64,000 nt of DNA from Sisyra terminalis (Eukaryota; Arthropoda; Insecta; Neuroptera; Sisyridae). Of this stretch, positions 47,455-58,299 are shown piece by piece; within the stretch, counting starts at the first letter, position 1; each line of letters opens with the position of its first letter. The position numbers and the translations under genes are program-made. Under the pieces are notes generated by a model that did not search any database, was not told where the DNA came from, and was given only the letters and a program-made list of their open reading frames with translations. The stretch is from the NCBI GenBank assembly GCA_958496175.1, contig OY292275.1, positions 52,529,701 through 52,593,700 of the forward strand. The letters run 5' to 3'.

Positions 47455-48163
47455 CTATAAACTATAAAGAACGTTATATCTTGAGCGTGATCTTTTCATT
47501 TTTTATCATTTGTGTATTATACATTCGCTGGAAAATTTATAAAATAGAAGAAACTTCGTGAACATTTCACGTTTGTGTGACGTTTGAATGAAACTTTTTT
47601 TTATGACACTTTGCTTTGAAATATTTCTAATTAAATTAATGATTAGGCAAGCTTTGTGTTTTTTGCATTTGATGCACTAAAAGTATTTCTCGTTTCACTA
47701 CATAAATTTTACAATATTGCACATTTATTTGCATTTACATGTGCTACTTTTCATTTGAGATTGTTTTGCTCGTTTTTGGTTGAAAACAAGCAAGCTGCTT
47801 TAAAATGCATAATAAGTTGAAAATAATTGGTGCATTTCAAACAAAAATTTCTTTTTTTGTTTAACATGTTTTATATTCAACATTTTTTAAAGAGACTTTA
47901 CCTTTTTCGTACAAAACTGTACCAAAAAACTTTCCTCATACAAGTACCAAAAAAAAGATCAAAAATATATATATATTTATCTTAGCTTCATTTTACATTA
48001 AAACATGTGAAACTTTTTCTCATTTTCGTTGAAATTTGCAAGAAATTCGCACATGCAAATATTGCAACGCGATTAATAAAGGTATACGGTACAGTGACCA
48101 GAGGAGTTTTAATGAGTTCAAAAATAGAATAACCATGACAGCGGAATATAGTGGCACAAAAAC
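47455..48163. other. AT-rich stretch, no gene seen
   Basis: Holds part of a minus-strand open frame (47988-48185) without recognisable motifs. Confidence 0.4.
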
Positions 48164-48355
48164 TTGGTGAATTATTCCAGAACAAATGCTAAAGAAGGAA
48201 GACGGTTACTCTTGTTCTCGGCACCTCCACCACAAGTTCCGCTGCACCGTGAAATGTTCAGTTATCTGCATGGTCTCCCGGAAGAACCACAAGCTTCCAC
48301 TATCGTTGAAACATTCATCACTTATCCTTTTTATTTAAACGGGAATATGTTATAG
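48164..48355 (+). other. GC-richer island with open frames, identity unknown
   Basis: 48180-48330 is clearly less AT-rich than the surrounding kilobases and is open in at least two frames. One plus-strand frame reads KEGRRLLLFSAPPPQVPLHR and HGLPEEPQASTIVETFITYP. It may be an exon, part of a retrocopy or a promoter-proximal region of the gene suggested at 47378-47454. No splice signals decide the strand. Confidence 0.25.
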
Positions 48356-49659
48356 TTCATGTTTAAGCACTGCCAGCAATCCGCTTAACACTAAACTGAA
48401 TTAATTGCTGCTTCACCAAAAATAAACGTTCAACAAAATAATCAATCCGTTGTCCTGCGATTCACTTATTCACGTTAAAAACCAATCAGCTTTTTATGAG
48501 CTTTTGGTTACCATTTATTTAAAATTTTAATTCATCCCACTTCCTTCATTTGCTGTTTTAGATGTTAAATTTTCAAATGTCAAATTAAGCTCTATGAAAA
48601 GATTCATTTTAAATTTATTTCATTTTTTATCTGAACCAAAAAAAAAACGGACAAATAGAACTATAATTTCACAGGCGACAAGAATGTTCTATATATATAT
48701 ATTTATTTTATACTTGGATACTCATAAACTACACTCAACTATAAAATTGTCAACTAAAGCACATCATATTTTTAACTGTGCATGTTTTCTCTAAATATCG
48801 TTAGTTTTAACATATCAAAACGTTACGATTTCCACTGTTCCAATTATAGTTCATACAGACTTATTCGTATGTTGATAACATAATAGCGTGTTTAATGAGC
48901 GCAAATTTTTGCGCTGTTTAAATGACAGACGTTAAATTAAATAAATTTTTAATAATTAGTGCTATATATTCCTGCTAGCTTTTTTTTTTTAATTTAAATT
49001 TTTGTTGGCTACGTTTAAGCGATTTTTGTTCCTAATAAAGCATAGAAAAAATATAGCAAAACTGTATTCTATATTACTCGATTTTAATGAAATGGATGTC
49101 ATTTAAAATTTAAAAAAAACGTCATCAATAGCCCAAATAAATGATATACTATTTAATGTTTAAAATAGTAATGAATAGTCCAATAATTAAAAAAATAAAT
49201 TTTTTATATCGGTTTCTATGTAGGTATAAATTGAATGGTTTTTCCCATTGAAGTACTAGAATTTTTAATATTTATTGTTAATCAAGTCTAAAACCAATGC
49301 TGCTATTATCATTCCAATCATTCCTATCGTTTCTATTTTTTCAATAAAACCGCAATTATTTAATAGAGATCAAAAAAATTGACAATTAAATTCACTTAAA
49401 GCTTGTATTTGGTTATCGTCATTATTAAAAGCTCCTTAATACAATTTGCATTCCTTGTCATGTGGTTGTATAAAACTTCAAATTCTTTTTGATTAGTTTT
49501 TATTAGTTAATCTTAAAATAGAAGAAATTTTTATTTACGTACAACTTTCTTGGAAGAAATGTTTTGATTTTTGGATTACAAAAACGAAAAGACAAAAGTT
49601 ATTTAAGATACTTATATTATCTTCAGTAAAAAACATAAGATATCAGAATATAATATTTA
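48356..49659. other. AT-rich stretch, no gene seen
   Basis: No recognisable coding stretch or repeat. Confidence 0.5.
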
Positions 49660-49815
49660 CAAGTATTGAGCAATTCTGGATGATGTTGTTAGTTCAGGGT
49701 ATATCTTCGAAATTGGTGATAAGGAAACAAATCCATCGTATATGACTAACGTCTTATCATACAAGTTCCATCAAGGCTTCATTATAGGTCCTATCCTATT
49801 CAATCGTATTTATAA
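49660..49815 (+). pseudogene. LINE reverse transcriptase scrap
   Basis: One open frame reads DDVVSSGYIFEIGDKETNP, SYMTNVLSYKFHQGFIIGPI and LFNRIYKQ. The end corresponds to RT motif B (VPQGSIIGPILFN.YIN) and the preceding part to the segment before it. Only about 50 residues are left and it stops where a hAT-like terminus begins, so it was probably cut by that insertion. Confidence 0.5.
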
Positions 49816-49816
49816 A

Positions 49817-49880
49817 CAGTGGCGGATTTTGGTCCGAAGCCGTTCTAGGCCCCATTCAATATGCCACCCCTGTTGTTCCA
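49817..49880 (+). mobile_element. Solo hAT-like terminus
   Basis: CAGTGGCGGATTTTGGTCCG followed by GGCCCC blocks resembles the outer end of hAT elements. I found no partner terminus in the window, so the other end is lost or diverged. Confidence 0.35.
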
Positions 49881-50065
49881 TAAGAAGTTGGTTACGAAGA
49901 TAAAGAACATCTAATATTCAAACTTCAAATTATTTTTAGATTCAAAAAAATTTCTTATGAGCTTACATATATTTTTTTAATTATTGTTTTATTAATTTCA
50001 ATAATATTTTTTATAGATTAATATAAATTATCCCCACTTACGCATTGAAAACGTTGAATGGGTAC

Positions 50066-50185
50066 TCACTCACTAATTTATTTAGTTGTGAATACGTATT
50101 TCGGATTTTTAGGTTTACAATATGTGAAAGCCAAAAAAAAACATAATGCTCACTTATAAACTTAACTTGACTTTTTCAGATATAT
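50066..50185 (-). repeat. Inverted piece of the 20.1-21.4 kb Helitron
   Basis: The minus strand matches 20728-20846 of the complete Helitron (AAGTTTATAAGTGAGCATTA, GGCTTTCACATATTGTAA, AATCCGAAATACGTATTCAC) while the neighbouring 3' part (50508-51118) is in direct orientation. Confidence 0.75.
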
Positions 50186-50507
50186 CTACTTATCAGAGTT
50201 TAAATTTTTAAGCAAACCCTAACTTTTTGTTTCTAATAATAAATCAACTTCGTTTTATATTAAGCAGTAATAACGTTTCGCTTTTAACAGACTTTGATTG
50301 ATTATTATATTTGAAATTTCGATTGTTTAGTAAACGTTATCCCTTACAAACTTAGCTAACGTTTTCACTCTTTTAGGGGAGAAACTTTCAAAAACCCTTT
50401 TTTATTATATATCTGCATCGTATAAGGAAAACATTTTCCAAATTTCATCGACACAAATGTGCACTTACATTTGAAAATACAATGTAAGACGAAAAAAAAT
50501 AATGACC

Positions 50508-51118
50508 TTCTTTATGTTAGTTAACATGACTAAAAAGCTATTCGATTTGGCACATTTGGACGTTCTACATACAAAATTGTTGGAAATAGGTGGAAAACGT
50601 GGAAGTAAATTCGAATATTTTATTTATTTTCAATAACAATAATTGGTTTTTAAATTGTTCTAAATACCGAAAAAAGTTAGTATCGAAGATTTTATATTTG
50701 AATTGACAGTGAAATATATGGCAAAAAATTGCTACCTTAATGCTTTTCAGCCGAATATATAAATACTCCAGATCACAACCATCGGTTCATAAAATAAATC
50801 AGATTTTAAAAAGTTTGATTGTTGAAAAACGAACCAAAATTTAAAATCGCCTATTTGGTATAAGTACTACATAAGTATTAAACTTTCATACTAATTTAGT
50901 GAAATGACGTTATTTAAATTGTTGTTATTAAAATAATATAAAAAAAGACTTATATTTTATTTCTTAATATAATTGTAGATAAACTTTTTTTTTATATATT
51001 AACAACACTTTGATTATTAAATTTAAAATTTCGATTGGTGATTAATTCTACATTATCTCATATTAAACATTTTATTGAGATATAACCTTTAGTTGCGAAT
51101 GCAACGGACAACTACTAG
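50508..51118 (+). mobile_element. 3' part of a second Helitron copy
   Basis: Nearly collinear with 20852-21447, and ending with the same hairpin GTTGC-GAAT-GCAAC and CAACTACTAG before a T. The 5' end is missing: upstream sequence differs and holds an inverted piece of the same family. Many small differences from the first copy indicate independent ageing. Confidence 0.82.
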
Positions 51119-51181
51119 TATGACATAAACCTCTTCATTCGATCCTTGGTTCGCACGAAAACGTCGATTATAGTATCGAAA

Positions 51182-51209
51182 TCGATTTCGCGAATCGATT
51201 CGAAATCGA
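51182..51209. other. Perfect 9-bp hairpin with palindromic loop
   Basis: TCGATTTCG and CGAAATCGA pair perfectly around the loop CGAATCGATT, which is itself largely self-complementary (GAATCGATTC when the next base is included). The surrounding 50 bases are built from ATCGA variants. It lies 64 bases after the Helitron end. Confidence 0.5.
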
Positions 51210-51439
51210 AGGTTCAAAAGATAATAATGCCAGGGCATTTAGTAAATTTTGGCCTACACTTGAAGGTTAATAACTTAACTTTGCACTCTTTCCAGGGTGG
51301 AAATAGATCTTTCTTCTGAACAATTTAGCGTTGGATTTCAAAAAATATCAGAGCAATGTCAACATTACGGTACACATCTCGAAGATTCCTATCTCATTCC
51401 TTTGATCATTTAATTTACTTGGTTACTTTTAACAGTAAT

Positions 51440-51790
51440 GTGAAGACTCTATGCTAGCCGTCGAATTAATATATTTCCCGGGTAGTTCACCTTAGGTTTC
51501 GTTGATATTGACATCGATTTCTTGCAGATTTCCTCTGAATATCATAGTTTTTTTTATATTTGAAGTGTTAACTTCCAAGCCTATTCTGCTTATTTCTTTA
51601 GTTTGGGTATCCATTTGACTTTGCAGCTGTTCTTACGGCTATACCAAAACCACAAAGTCGTTGAAATATCTTAATCTTATATTATTAATTTTGGTATCTT
51701 TTGAGCAGTTCTGTAACGATTCTTGTTTTATATCCTCATCGTAAATATTGAAAATAATGGCGACAATAAACATTCCTTTCTTATACCATT
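51440..51790 (-). pseudogene. LINE reverse transcriptase fragment (Dong/R4- or RTE-like)
   Basis: Minus strand with stops and slips: VKIQNGIRKECLLSPLFSIF (compare VRQGC.LSPLLFN), INNIRLRYFNDFVVLV where the catalytic YADD has become YFND, ISRIGLEVNTSNIKKTMIF and VNINET. Order and motifs fit RT domains 4-6 of Dong/R4- or RTE-like LINEs, the same broad type as the duplicated C-terminus at 23.4-25.1 kb. It is not functional. Confidence 0.62.
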
Positions 51791-53250
51791 TTGTATTTTA
51801 ACTTGATATTTTCGTGTTGTTTTTTTCTGTTCCCATCCTTTATGGTTCCAAAAGATGCTTCATTAGATGTTAAACAATTTAAAAAGGATGTATTTGTTAA
51901 ACAAACTAATAAATTTTATTTGTGTGAACATAGTTATAGCATTGATTATAGTACACATACGACGTCGTTGAGTTTCTCAAAATCCTAGAGAACAAGGCCA
52001 AATGAACAAGCCTTTAAGAAACAAAAAACATTACAAATATAATTTAGGACTATTTTAACAAACGTGAAATGGAATACAATATCATATGTTTCACTAAACA
52101 TTTATTGCTAACGAAAATCACGTGATTTCTACACGAACGTGTTCTATTATAATGCCATAAATCCAGCAGTGACTTTATAACACATCGAGCAAATTAATTA
52201 AATATAAAATGCAATACGTAAGGTAAGTATTCCCTTTAAATTATTCCCAGTGAAAATGCCTGTCCTTTCTATTAATATGATAATAATGCTAATATTATTT
52301 GCTTATTTGTGAGACGAAGAGCATAAAATATGTTGTTTGCTTATGTATATTATATTAAACAGAATATGAAATTTGCGTATTGACAAGTTACATTTTGATG
52401 ACTTGAAGTTCACGAGTAAAAGCACTTCCCAAATTAAATTTCATCAGTTCAAATACGTTGAAAATTCAAAGAAGACGTAAAACCACTATGCTTATTATGT
52501 TCTTGATTTAGTTATGCATATGAGCTCTGATCAATCTCAAATTACGATTTCTGTTTGACGACAGTGATTTTGAACATCATTACAGAATGTTCCTTGTAAC
52601 TTTATTACTTGTTTGTCATTCAATTGTTTCGCATTGAATTTTAAATTAAATTATATTCAATGTTTTAAAACCATTAAATCGATTGCTTTATTTTATTTGC
52701 AACATGAACGCATTTTTTTATTTCAAAGATATAATGTGATTTATTTCTTAAACTTGATATGCTGTTATACATAAAAGCTTTGTTTTGTTGTTGTTGTATT
52801 TTTATTTTCTTGTCGCATGCGCTTAGTTCTTGGCAATTTTTGGTGGTGAACTATTTGCTTAAGAACTGCCTCCTAGTAACGTAATGAAATCAAGGATTTG
52901 GTTTACTGGATCCAATAATATACTATGTAGAAGAGCTTTAGGATCTACTTAAGTTATTTTTGCATGGCATATATCAGTGATTCATATTGGAGATACTGAA
53001 CCCTTCGTAATAATAAGAAAATATATTTTTATCAAATTCATAACTGGTTTTTACTATTTATATACAGGTGCACAAATTGAACAAATCCATTAAAAACCCG
53101 CGAATCTTACTCACCGAAACCCTCGGGTTCGATTGAACTCAGATTTAGAACCACTGACAGAGTGAAGCCAAATTGAAGGCACTATTTGGGCTTTTATCAA
53201 GAATGTGACTACTTAAAAGGGATTTTTTTTTATAAATTCGATTGGCAATG
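51791..53250. other. AT-rich stretch, no recognised gene
   Basis: A plus-strand frame at 51836-51975 (starting FMVPKDASLDVKQFKKDV) looks protein-like but matches no family I know. A strong donor-like AAG|GTAAGTATT at about 52222 has no open exon before it. Confidence 0.35.
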
Positions 53251-53330
53251 TTTGGTTTTCAGTAAGATTTAGAAATCATTTCTCAAAGGACATAGTAAAT
53301 ATAGTATAGTGAATCGGCCTCAGAAGGGTA

Positions 53331-54297
53331 GTGGTAGCCCGGGCAAGATGAATATGTTAAGGGAAAGGCTAAAAAGCACACATAAATTTCTAATCAACAA
53401 CAGTCTTTTTATTATTAATTTGTACTTTTGTTGTATTAATTAGTTAATCATCTTTAGAAAATGCTAGTAAAAAATAGAAACTTAAATAAACTCTACATAA
53501 ATTTTTCACAACAAAAAAATTTGCATATTATCCCTTTTCCCTGACGTCACCGGGTAAAACGGATATACCACCAGGGCAAAAAGTTTAAGTAAAGCAAATG
53601 GTGTTTTAATCTTCGCAGTCATCGCAATAGTAACTGCCTTGCCTTAAATAAGAAGTACAGTTCTCGTGGGCCCCCCTCTTGCATTGGTTGCACTCTATCT
53701 AGTCTTCTGTAGGTGGTTCAATATATACTTCTGAGCATACTAAACATAAACTTGTTTCATCCTTCTGATTAGTCTTTTTAATAATATAATACTAATAATA
53801 TCACTAATTGCATACTACTACACCTATACGCTAATGGACTTACTTAAATGTGTGTAATTTCGATAAAAGTAGTATTATTGGGCTAACCGGGCTAAACGAA
53901 TAGCTATCCGTTTTACCCATATTCGTCTTGCTCAAAGCACTAATATTCAAACATTATATTATCCTACTGTAAAATTTCAACCTGTAATTAAAAATTACAA
54001 ACGAAAATTAAACTTCAAAAAATACGCGATCGAATAAACAGAGTCTATTCGTTAACAGTTAGTACATAATACTTAAAATCATTATACATAACTTGCCAAA
54101 AATCGTAACAAAACAGCAAAAAACTTTTATTTTTTTTACGACAAGTCCACTCATTTATTCTTTTGAATTAACTGTCATGCCATGGCTGAGTTGCTGTTTT
54201 ACCACCTGAGTTCGTCCAGTAGCGCTATCGATTGTAGATTTTTAATAACATCGAGTATTCGTCTTACCCACACTAGGCATCTTGCCCGGGCTTTCCC
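53331..54297 (-). mobile_element. Defective pogo-like element inside foldback
   Basis: Termini GTGGTAGCCCGGGCAAGATG and, inverted, GGGAAAGCCCGGGCAAGATG. TA flanks both ends (53329-53330 and 54298-54299), and the intact arm of the host foldback shows a single TA at that point. Internal sub-terminal repeats such as CCGGGTAAAACGGATAT and ATCCGTTTTACCC recur. 967 bases. Only a zinc-finger tail of the transposase survives. Terminal GGG and size resemble the element at 17802-18710. Confidence 0.82.
53606..53774 (-). pseudogene. pogo-like transposase C-terminal PHD-like zinc finger
   Basis: The minus strand reads ETSLCLVCSEVYIEPPTED, a TAG in the place of the usual Trp, IECNQCKRGAHENCTSY, then GSYYCDDCED and a stop at 53606-53608. 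The Cys/His order C..C...C..C....H..C...C..C is complete, unlike the finger at 18314-18459. The usual Trp before AHE is Gly here. The catalytic domain is absent. In intact relatives this module ends the transposase. Confidence 0.75.
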
Positions 54298-55023
54298 TAT
54301 TTGGTTCATAATTTCAAAGTATGTTGATACTATTAAGATACATTGATTCGACAAGTTTCAGATCCTTATGTATTACCGTTTCTTCAAAAATCGAAAAAAG
54401 CTGGAAATCAGAAGAAAAATTTTTCTAAGAAACTTGTGAATCGATTTATTTGAATTTTGGATATATTATAGGGCTGATGGTAGCTTCTAGAAAAAAAAAT
54501 CGGTTTATAAAATCTTTGAAAAAAGAAAGCTTTTTCTTTTAATTTTAATTTTTAATCATGATACAATTTTGTTACAATTACGAAACAATTTTTTTTTTCG
54601 AATTTCCCATCCAATTTAATAAAAAATATTTTTATTTTTCGATTTTTGAAGAAACGGTAATACATAGGGATCTGAAACTTGCCGAATCAATGTATCTTAA
54701 TAGTACCAACATACTCTGAAATTATGAACCAAATAACCTTCTGGGGCCGATTCACTATACTTATCGCCCTATGTTCTTTGAGAAGTGATTTCTAAATCTT
54801 ACTGAAAACCAAGTCTTTAGTCTTCTTAGTTTCATGGACTATTTTTCGTTTTATTTGTCTGCAGGTAGTACTTTCCGAGCTTTGAACTTGAGTAGCGATT
54901 GTGACGATTGGAATTGTAGAATATTTTTTTTTCTAAATTTTTCACCCCTTTCTTTTAATGACTAACGCAAGTTGAAATTCACTCGATGCTGATGCCTGTT
55001 AAAATTGGTATTTCAATCAATTT

Positions 55024-56793
55024 TTTTTTAAATTATTTATTTTAAGTCGCTTCAACAGCTTGGTCATTAGCGACTAAAATTTGATAGCTTTAACAATTTT
55101 ACATTTATCTTTAACATAAAAAGTATTAAAACAGACTTAAATAGATTTAAACAGATTAAAATAGATTATCCTAGTCATTGAATATATTTGAATTGAATAT
55201 ACTCTGATAAAATTCTTTGGTGGTATGAATTTATGGAAAGTACCAGATGAGCGGTTTGTTTATAAGAGTGGGGTTGTTGAGTTTTGGGTTTCGTGTTCTT
55301 GCAGTCTTTTGATTAGCCGAGTGCATCTGTTTTTTAAACTTGGGCTCATTTTTGGGTGGAGTTGTTGAAGTGTGCTGATGAGGTCTTCTATGCTTGTGGC
55401 GTAATCCAGGGCCAAATCGTTTAGGTCTTGGTTGCTGCGGGCATTTTCCATGATATTCCTTATCTGGTCAATGTTTAGTGGGAGATTGAGTTGGGATTGA
55501 AATAGACCACTTTTGATTGTGGCCCAATCCTCTTCCTCAGAAGTTTCGTTTTCTGTTTTTTTTTATTTAGATTTTATCTTTTTTCTAACCTGTCGTTTGG
55601 TGGTACACTCTTTGTTTCCCATTTGTTCCAAGCTGCTGTTAACATCAGTATCCTCATCGGCAATTTCTGACTGGGATTGATTGTTTCCTTTAATACCTTC
55701 AGATGATGAGTTTGATACTGTCGGCTGTCGGGTTCTCTTTACTCTCTTGGGGTGGGGTTTATTATTATCATTTTTAATAGTTATTGGGGGTGGCATTTCG
55801 GTAACTTCGTCCACTTCGTTGTGTTTGGTGGTCTGGGTTAAATTTATTTTGTTATTTTCTATTGTTGGTGATTCTGGTTGAGAAATGGTAGAGTTTTGAT
55901 TATTGGTATTTAAAATAATTGGTTTTGATATGGTTGTCGTGGTATCGCTGTCGGGATTGAGTTGGTGTTTATCGGAGCGATTGACTGTGTTGGTATTTTT
56001 TTCACTGTTGTCAGTTTTCTGCAATTGGTAAGCAGATTCTCCTGAAAAGATGCGGTATTCTTTGTTGTCGTGTTTTATAATGAGAGAGTCTGGGTGGATT
56101 TTGGGGTCATATGCTTTGACGAATACGAATCGTCTAAAGCTATAGATATGTTTAAATCTCTCCTCCTGCATTCCTATTCGAATGAATTGCATCCCGGACA
56201 TGATTTCTAATCCTGTTTGGGCTAACGCAGCTATAATAATATGGTGTGGAATAGACGGGCAAACGTTTGAAATGATGAGTTTCGTTGTTGGAGCAATTAA
56301 TCGCCTGCATGATATGGTCGTCTCATTTACTGTAATGTTTTTGAAATTGTTTATGTATGTGTCGACGGTATCAGTTGATTTTAGATATATACAGATACGA
56401 TTGTTAGACAGTCGGGATGCAAACATAATATTTCTTGGGTCGATTTGATTTCCAACTGCTTTTATGTAATCTGCTATTTTTGTATTAGAGATGCTCTCGA
56501 ACACAATTGCTTGTTTTTTTGTAGGGAAGGTCGGAATAACTGTTGTGATTTTTTGAGTTATTTGTGCGTAGAATGAGGTGTTATTGGAAAAGATGGCGGT
56601 CATTTTTTTTGGTTTTTAGTAGGTTTTAGTGATATTTTTGGTGTTTGTTTGATTGGTTCACTCACCGGGGTGTGAGCGAATTTGGGCCTGGCCTGGCTAT
56701 TGTCGGTTTCACTATTTTTAGTTCAAACTTGATTTTCACTGTTATAGATCAACTGCGTTTGGTCTGCATTTGACCGAAGTCAGATTTCGACTG
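55024..56793 (-). mobile_element. ORF1-only non-LTR retrotransposon with full ends
   Basis: The element lies between direct repeats TCAATCAATTT (56794-56804 and 55013-55023, the latter merging into the tail). Its 5' end (minus strand) starts CAGTCGAAATCTGACTTCGG, followed by an untranslated leader of about 190 bases, one long open frame (ORF1), a 3' region of about 235 bases and a tail of about nine A. The second open frame with endonuclease and reverse transcriptase is entirely missing, so the copy must have been mobilised in trans if it moved in this form. Confidence 0.75.
55260..56603 (-). pseudogene. Non-LTR retrotransposon ORF1 protein (gag-like)
   Basis: ATG at 56601-56603. The frame is open for 346 codons to a TAA at 55563-55565, then stays open in the same frame for about 100 more codons to a stop at 55260-55262 after NSTTPLL. 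The N-terminal 200 residues (SFYAQIT, FPTKKQAIVFESI, RLSNNRICIYL, LIISNVCPSIPHH, YSFRRFVFV) match the pattern of ORF1 proteins of insect I/jockey-group LINEs by recollection. Residues 215-345 are a low-complexity Asn/Thr/Lys-rich linker with a basic end (RQVRKKIKSK). No CCHC zinc knuckle is present where one is normally found after the YRIF segment. The single stop after an A-rich run may be a late mutation. The role would be binding of element RNA. Clade is not certain. Confidence 0.7.
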
Positions 56794-56804
56794 TCAATCA
56801 ATTT

Positions 56805-57332
56805 GAATTTGTCAGTTTTGAATTGTTTCAATGGTAAGCATTAGTTTATGTTATTAAGAATCAATGTCTACACATGATTTTGAGTGCAGAATAACGTCTT
56901 CTACACACCATGGTTTTGGATTTAAAATAGACTTATCAAGGTAGCCAAAAAAGGAAATTGAAAATTTTGTTGTAGTTATAGGGAAATATTTTCGGTTTTT
57001 ATTTCTTATCGTGGCAGGAAATATGTGTATGATAGATTTAGTGGAAAACAGTTTTTTGCAAGTTATGTTTGGTGATAGTTCTTTCTTCTTAGTTTGTCCA
57101 AATTTTGAATAGATAAGAGTCCAAGATGTGATAAAGCTAAAATAGAGTTTGAATATTTTACTAATTTATTTTTATCCACTTGATGCATTCGATTCAATAT
57201 AAAGGACATCCTCCAAAACAATGGTTAATCTATTCTTAAAATGTATTTTTCTCTCATTACATCGAAGTAGTAAAAAAACATGACTTTATTTTTCGGTAAA
57301 AATGCGTTCAATTATTTTTGATTAGAAGGACA
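56805..57332. other. AT-rich spacer, no gene seen
   Basis: No recognisable coding stretch or element end. Confidence 0.5.
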
Positions 57333-57645
57333 TTTAATTTCAAGTTAGCATTATCTGCTAATCCATTTGTAAATGCTACAAAAATGGGATGACTAGAAAG
57401 TAGATACATCCCTGGATGAGTAATTTGTATTTCTAATTTTCCATCTTATACTTTAATGACATCTTTTTCTAATTCTTTTCTCCGTATCATAGCATTTGTG
57501 TCAAGCACGTTGCTTGCATCAATAACTTGATGAACAAATGAACTATTGTCAGTTTTATAAAGCTTTATAGGTAAAAAAGCTTTATTTGTAATATTTGGGA
57601 TTATTAATGCATTAAGTTTTAAAATTTTCTGTAGAATATAAATTG
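57333..57645 (-). pseudogene. Unrecognised coding-like remnant 1
   Basis: A minus-strand frame of about 104 codons with one internal TAA (near 57451) and strongly protein-like composition: KLNALIIPNITNKAFLPIKL, SSFVHQVIDASNVLDTNAM, then after the stop LEIQITHPGMYLLSSHPIFV and FTNGLADNANLKLNVLL. It alternates hydrophobic strands with polar turns. I do not recognise the family. A 9-bp perfect hairpin lies at its 5' border. Another protein-like stretch on the same strand follows at 57941-58290. Possible sources are a host pseudogene, a large DNA transposon or an old viral insertion. The sequence alone does not decide. Confidence 0.4.
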
Positions 57646-57663
57646 AACCCTAAAGGTTCAATT
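57641..57663. other. Perfect 9-bp hairpin
   Basis: AATTGAACC and GGTTCAATT flank the 5-base loop CTAAA. It sits at the upstream border of the minus-strand remnant and may be structural or a chance palindrome. Confidence 0.45.
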
Positions 57664-57940
57664 CTTTGTGAAAGCTTTTATTTATGTCACCCCCTTGTTT
57701 TGGGCCCCAAAATTATTTAGTTCAAGCCCATATAATTGCATTTATCAAGCAATTTAACGCCGAAGAAACTCCAACGTAGACAATAAATTGTATTTGGGTT
57801 ACAAAACTCTCTATATATCAACATTTTTCTTTGTGTTATGTTTCATTTAAGCAAAATAAGAACCTAATTATGTCAGTTGAATATAAAGAAAGCGAACCCA
57901 TTCAAGAAACAAAGGTCTATTTATCTAAAAATAGATTTGT

Positions 57941-58290
57941 CTAGGAAATTATTTTGGAAATAAATCCCACATAAAACAGGATTTCTTTTATAACAATGAT
58001 TGTTTTTAGCCAATTTTTCGTGCTATTTGTTATATATAAAGTTTGCTTTTCTATGTTAAGTCTACAGAATAGAGATGCATCGTTTCTAAATTTGTTATTA
58101 TCCTTTAAATGCGAATCCAACAACGGTGTTCTTTACCGTGGTATATGTGTTTGAATGTAAGGAATTGAAAAGTCTTTGTATTTTCCAACTACACATTCTT
58201 TTCGCATACTGGTCGTATTTGTAATTCAAGAAAACATCTCTATGGTCAGACGTTTATTTGTTGAAACTATTTTTCTCGTTCTTAGTATTT
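57941..58290 (-). pseudogene. Unrecognised coding-like remnant 2
   Basis: Minus strand: VVGKYKDFSIPYIQTHIPR, a stop, then TPLLDSHLKDNNKFRNDASL, FCRLNIEKQTLYITNSTKNW and a hydrophobic end to 57941. The stop at about 58139 interrupts one continuous frame. The composition is less biased than random AT-rich frames. It is collinear on the same strand with remnant 1 and may be part of the same gene or element. The family is not recognised. Confidence 0.33.
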
Positions 58291-58299
58291 GTTGAAAAA

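Larger units (their letters stand above)
53251..54812. repeat. Foldback element interrupted by a pogo-like insertion
   Basis: Without the insertion 53331-54297, this is an inverted repeat of about 590 bases. Outer arm ends TTGGTTTTCAGTAAGATTTA (53252) and their complement (to 54812) match. Inner arms match as far as ACCGTTTCTTCAAAAATCG (54379) and its complement (54637-54658), around a loop of about 240 bases. No coding content. The right arm preserves the uninterrupted sequence AGAAGGTTATTTGGTT. Confidence 0.78.

Noticed and set aside
52200..52228. Strong donor-like AAG|GTAAGTATT
   Set aside because: No open, exon-like sequence with an acceptor precedes it.
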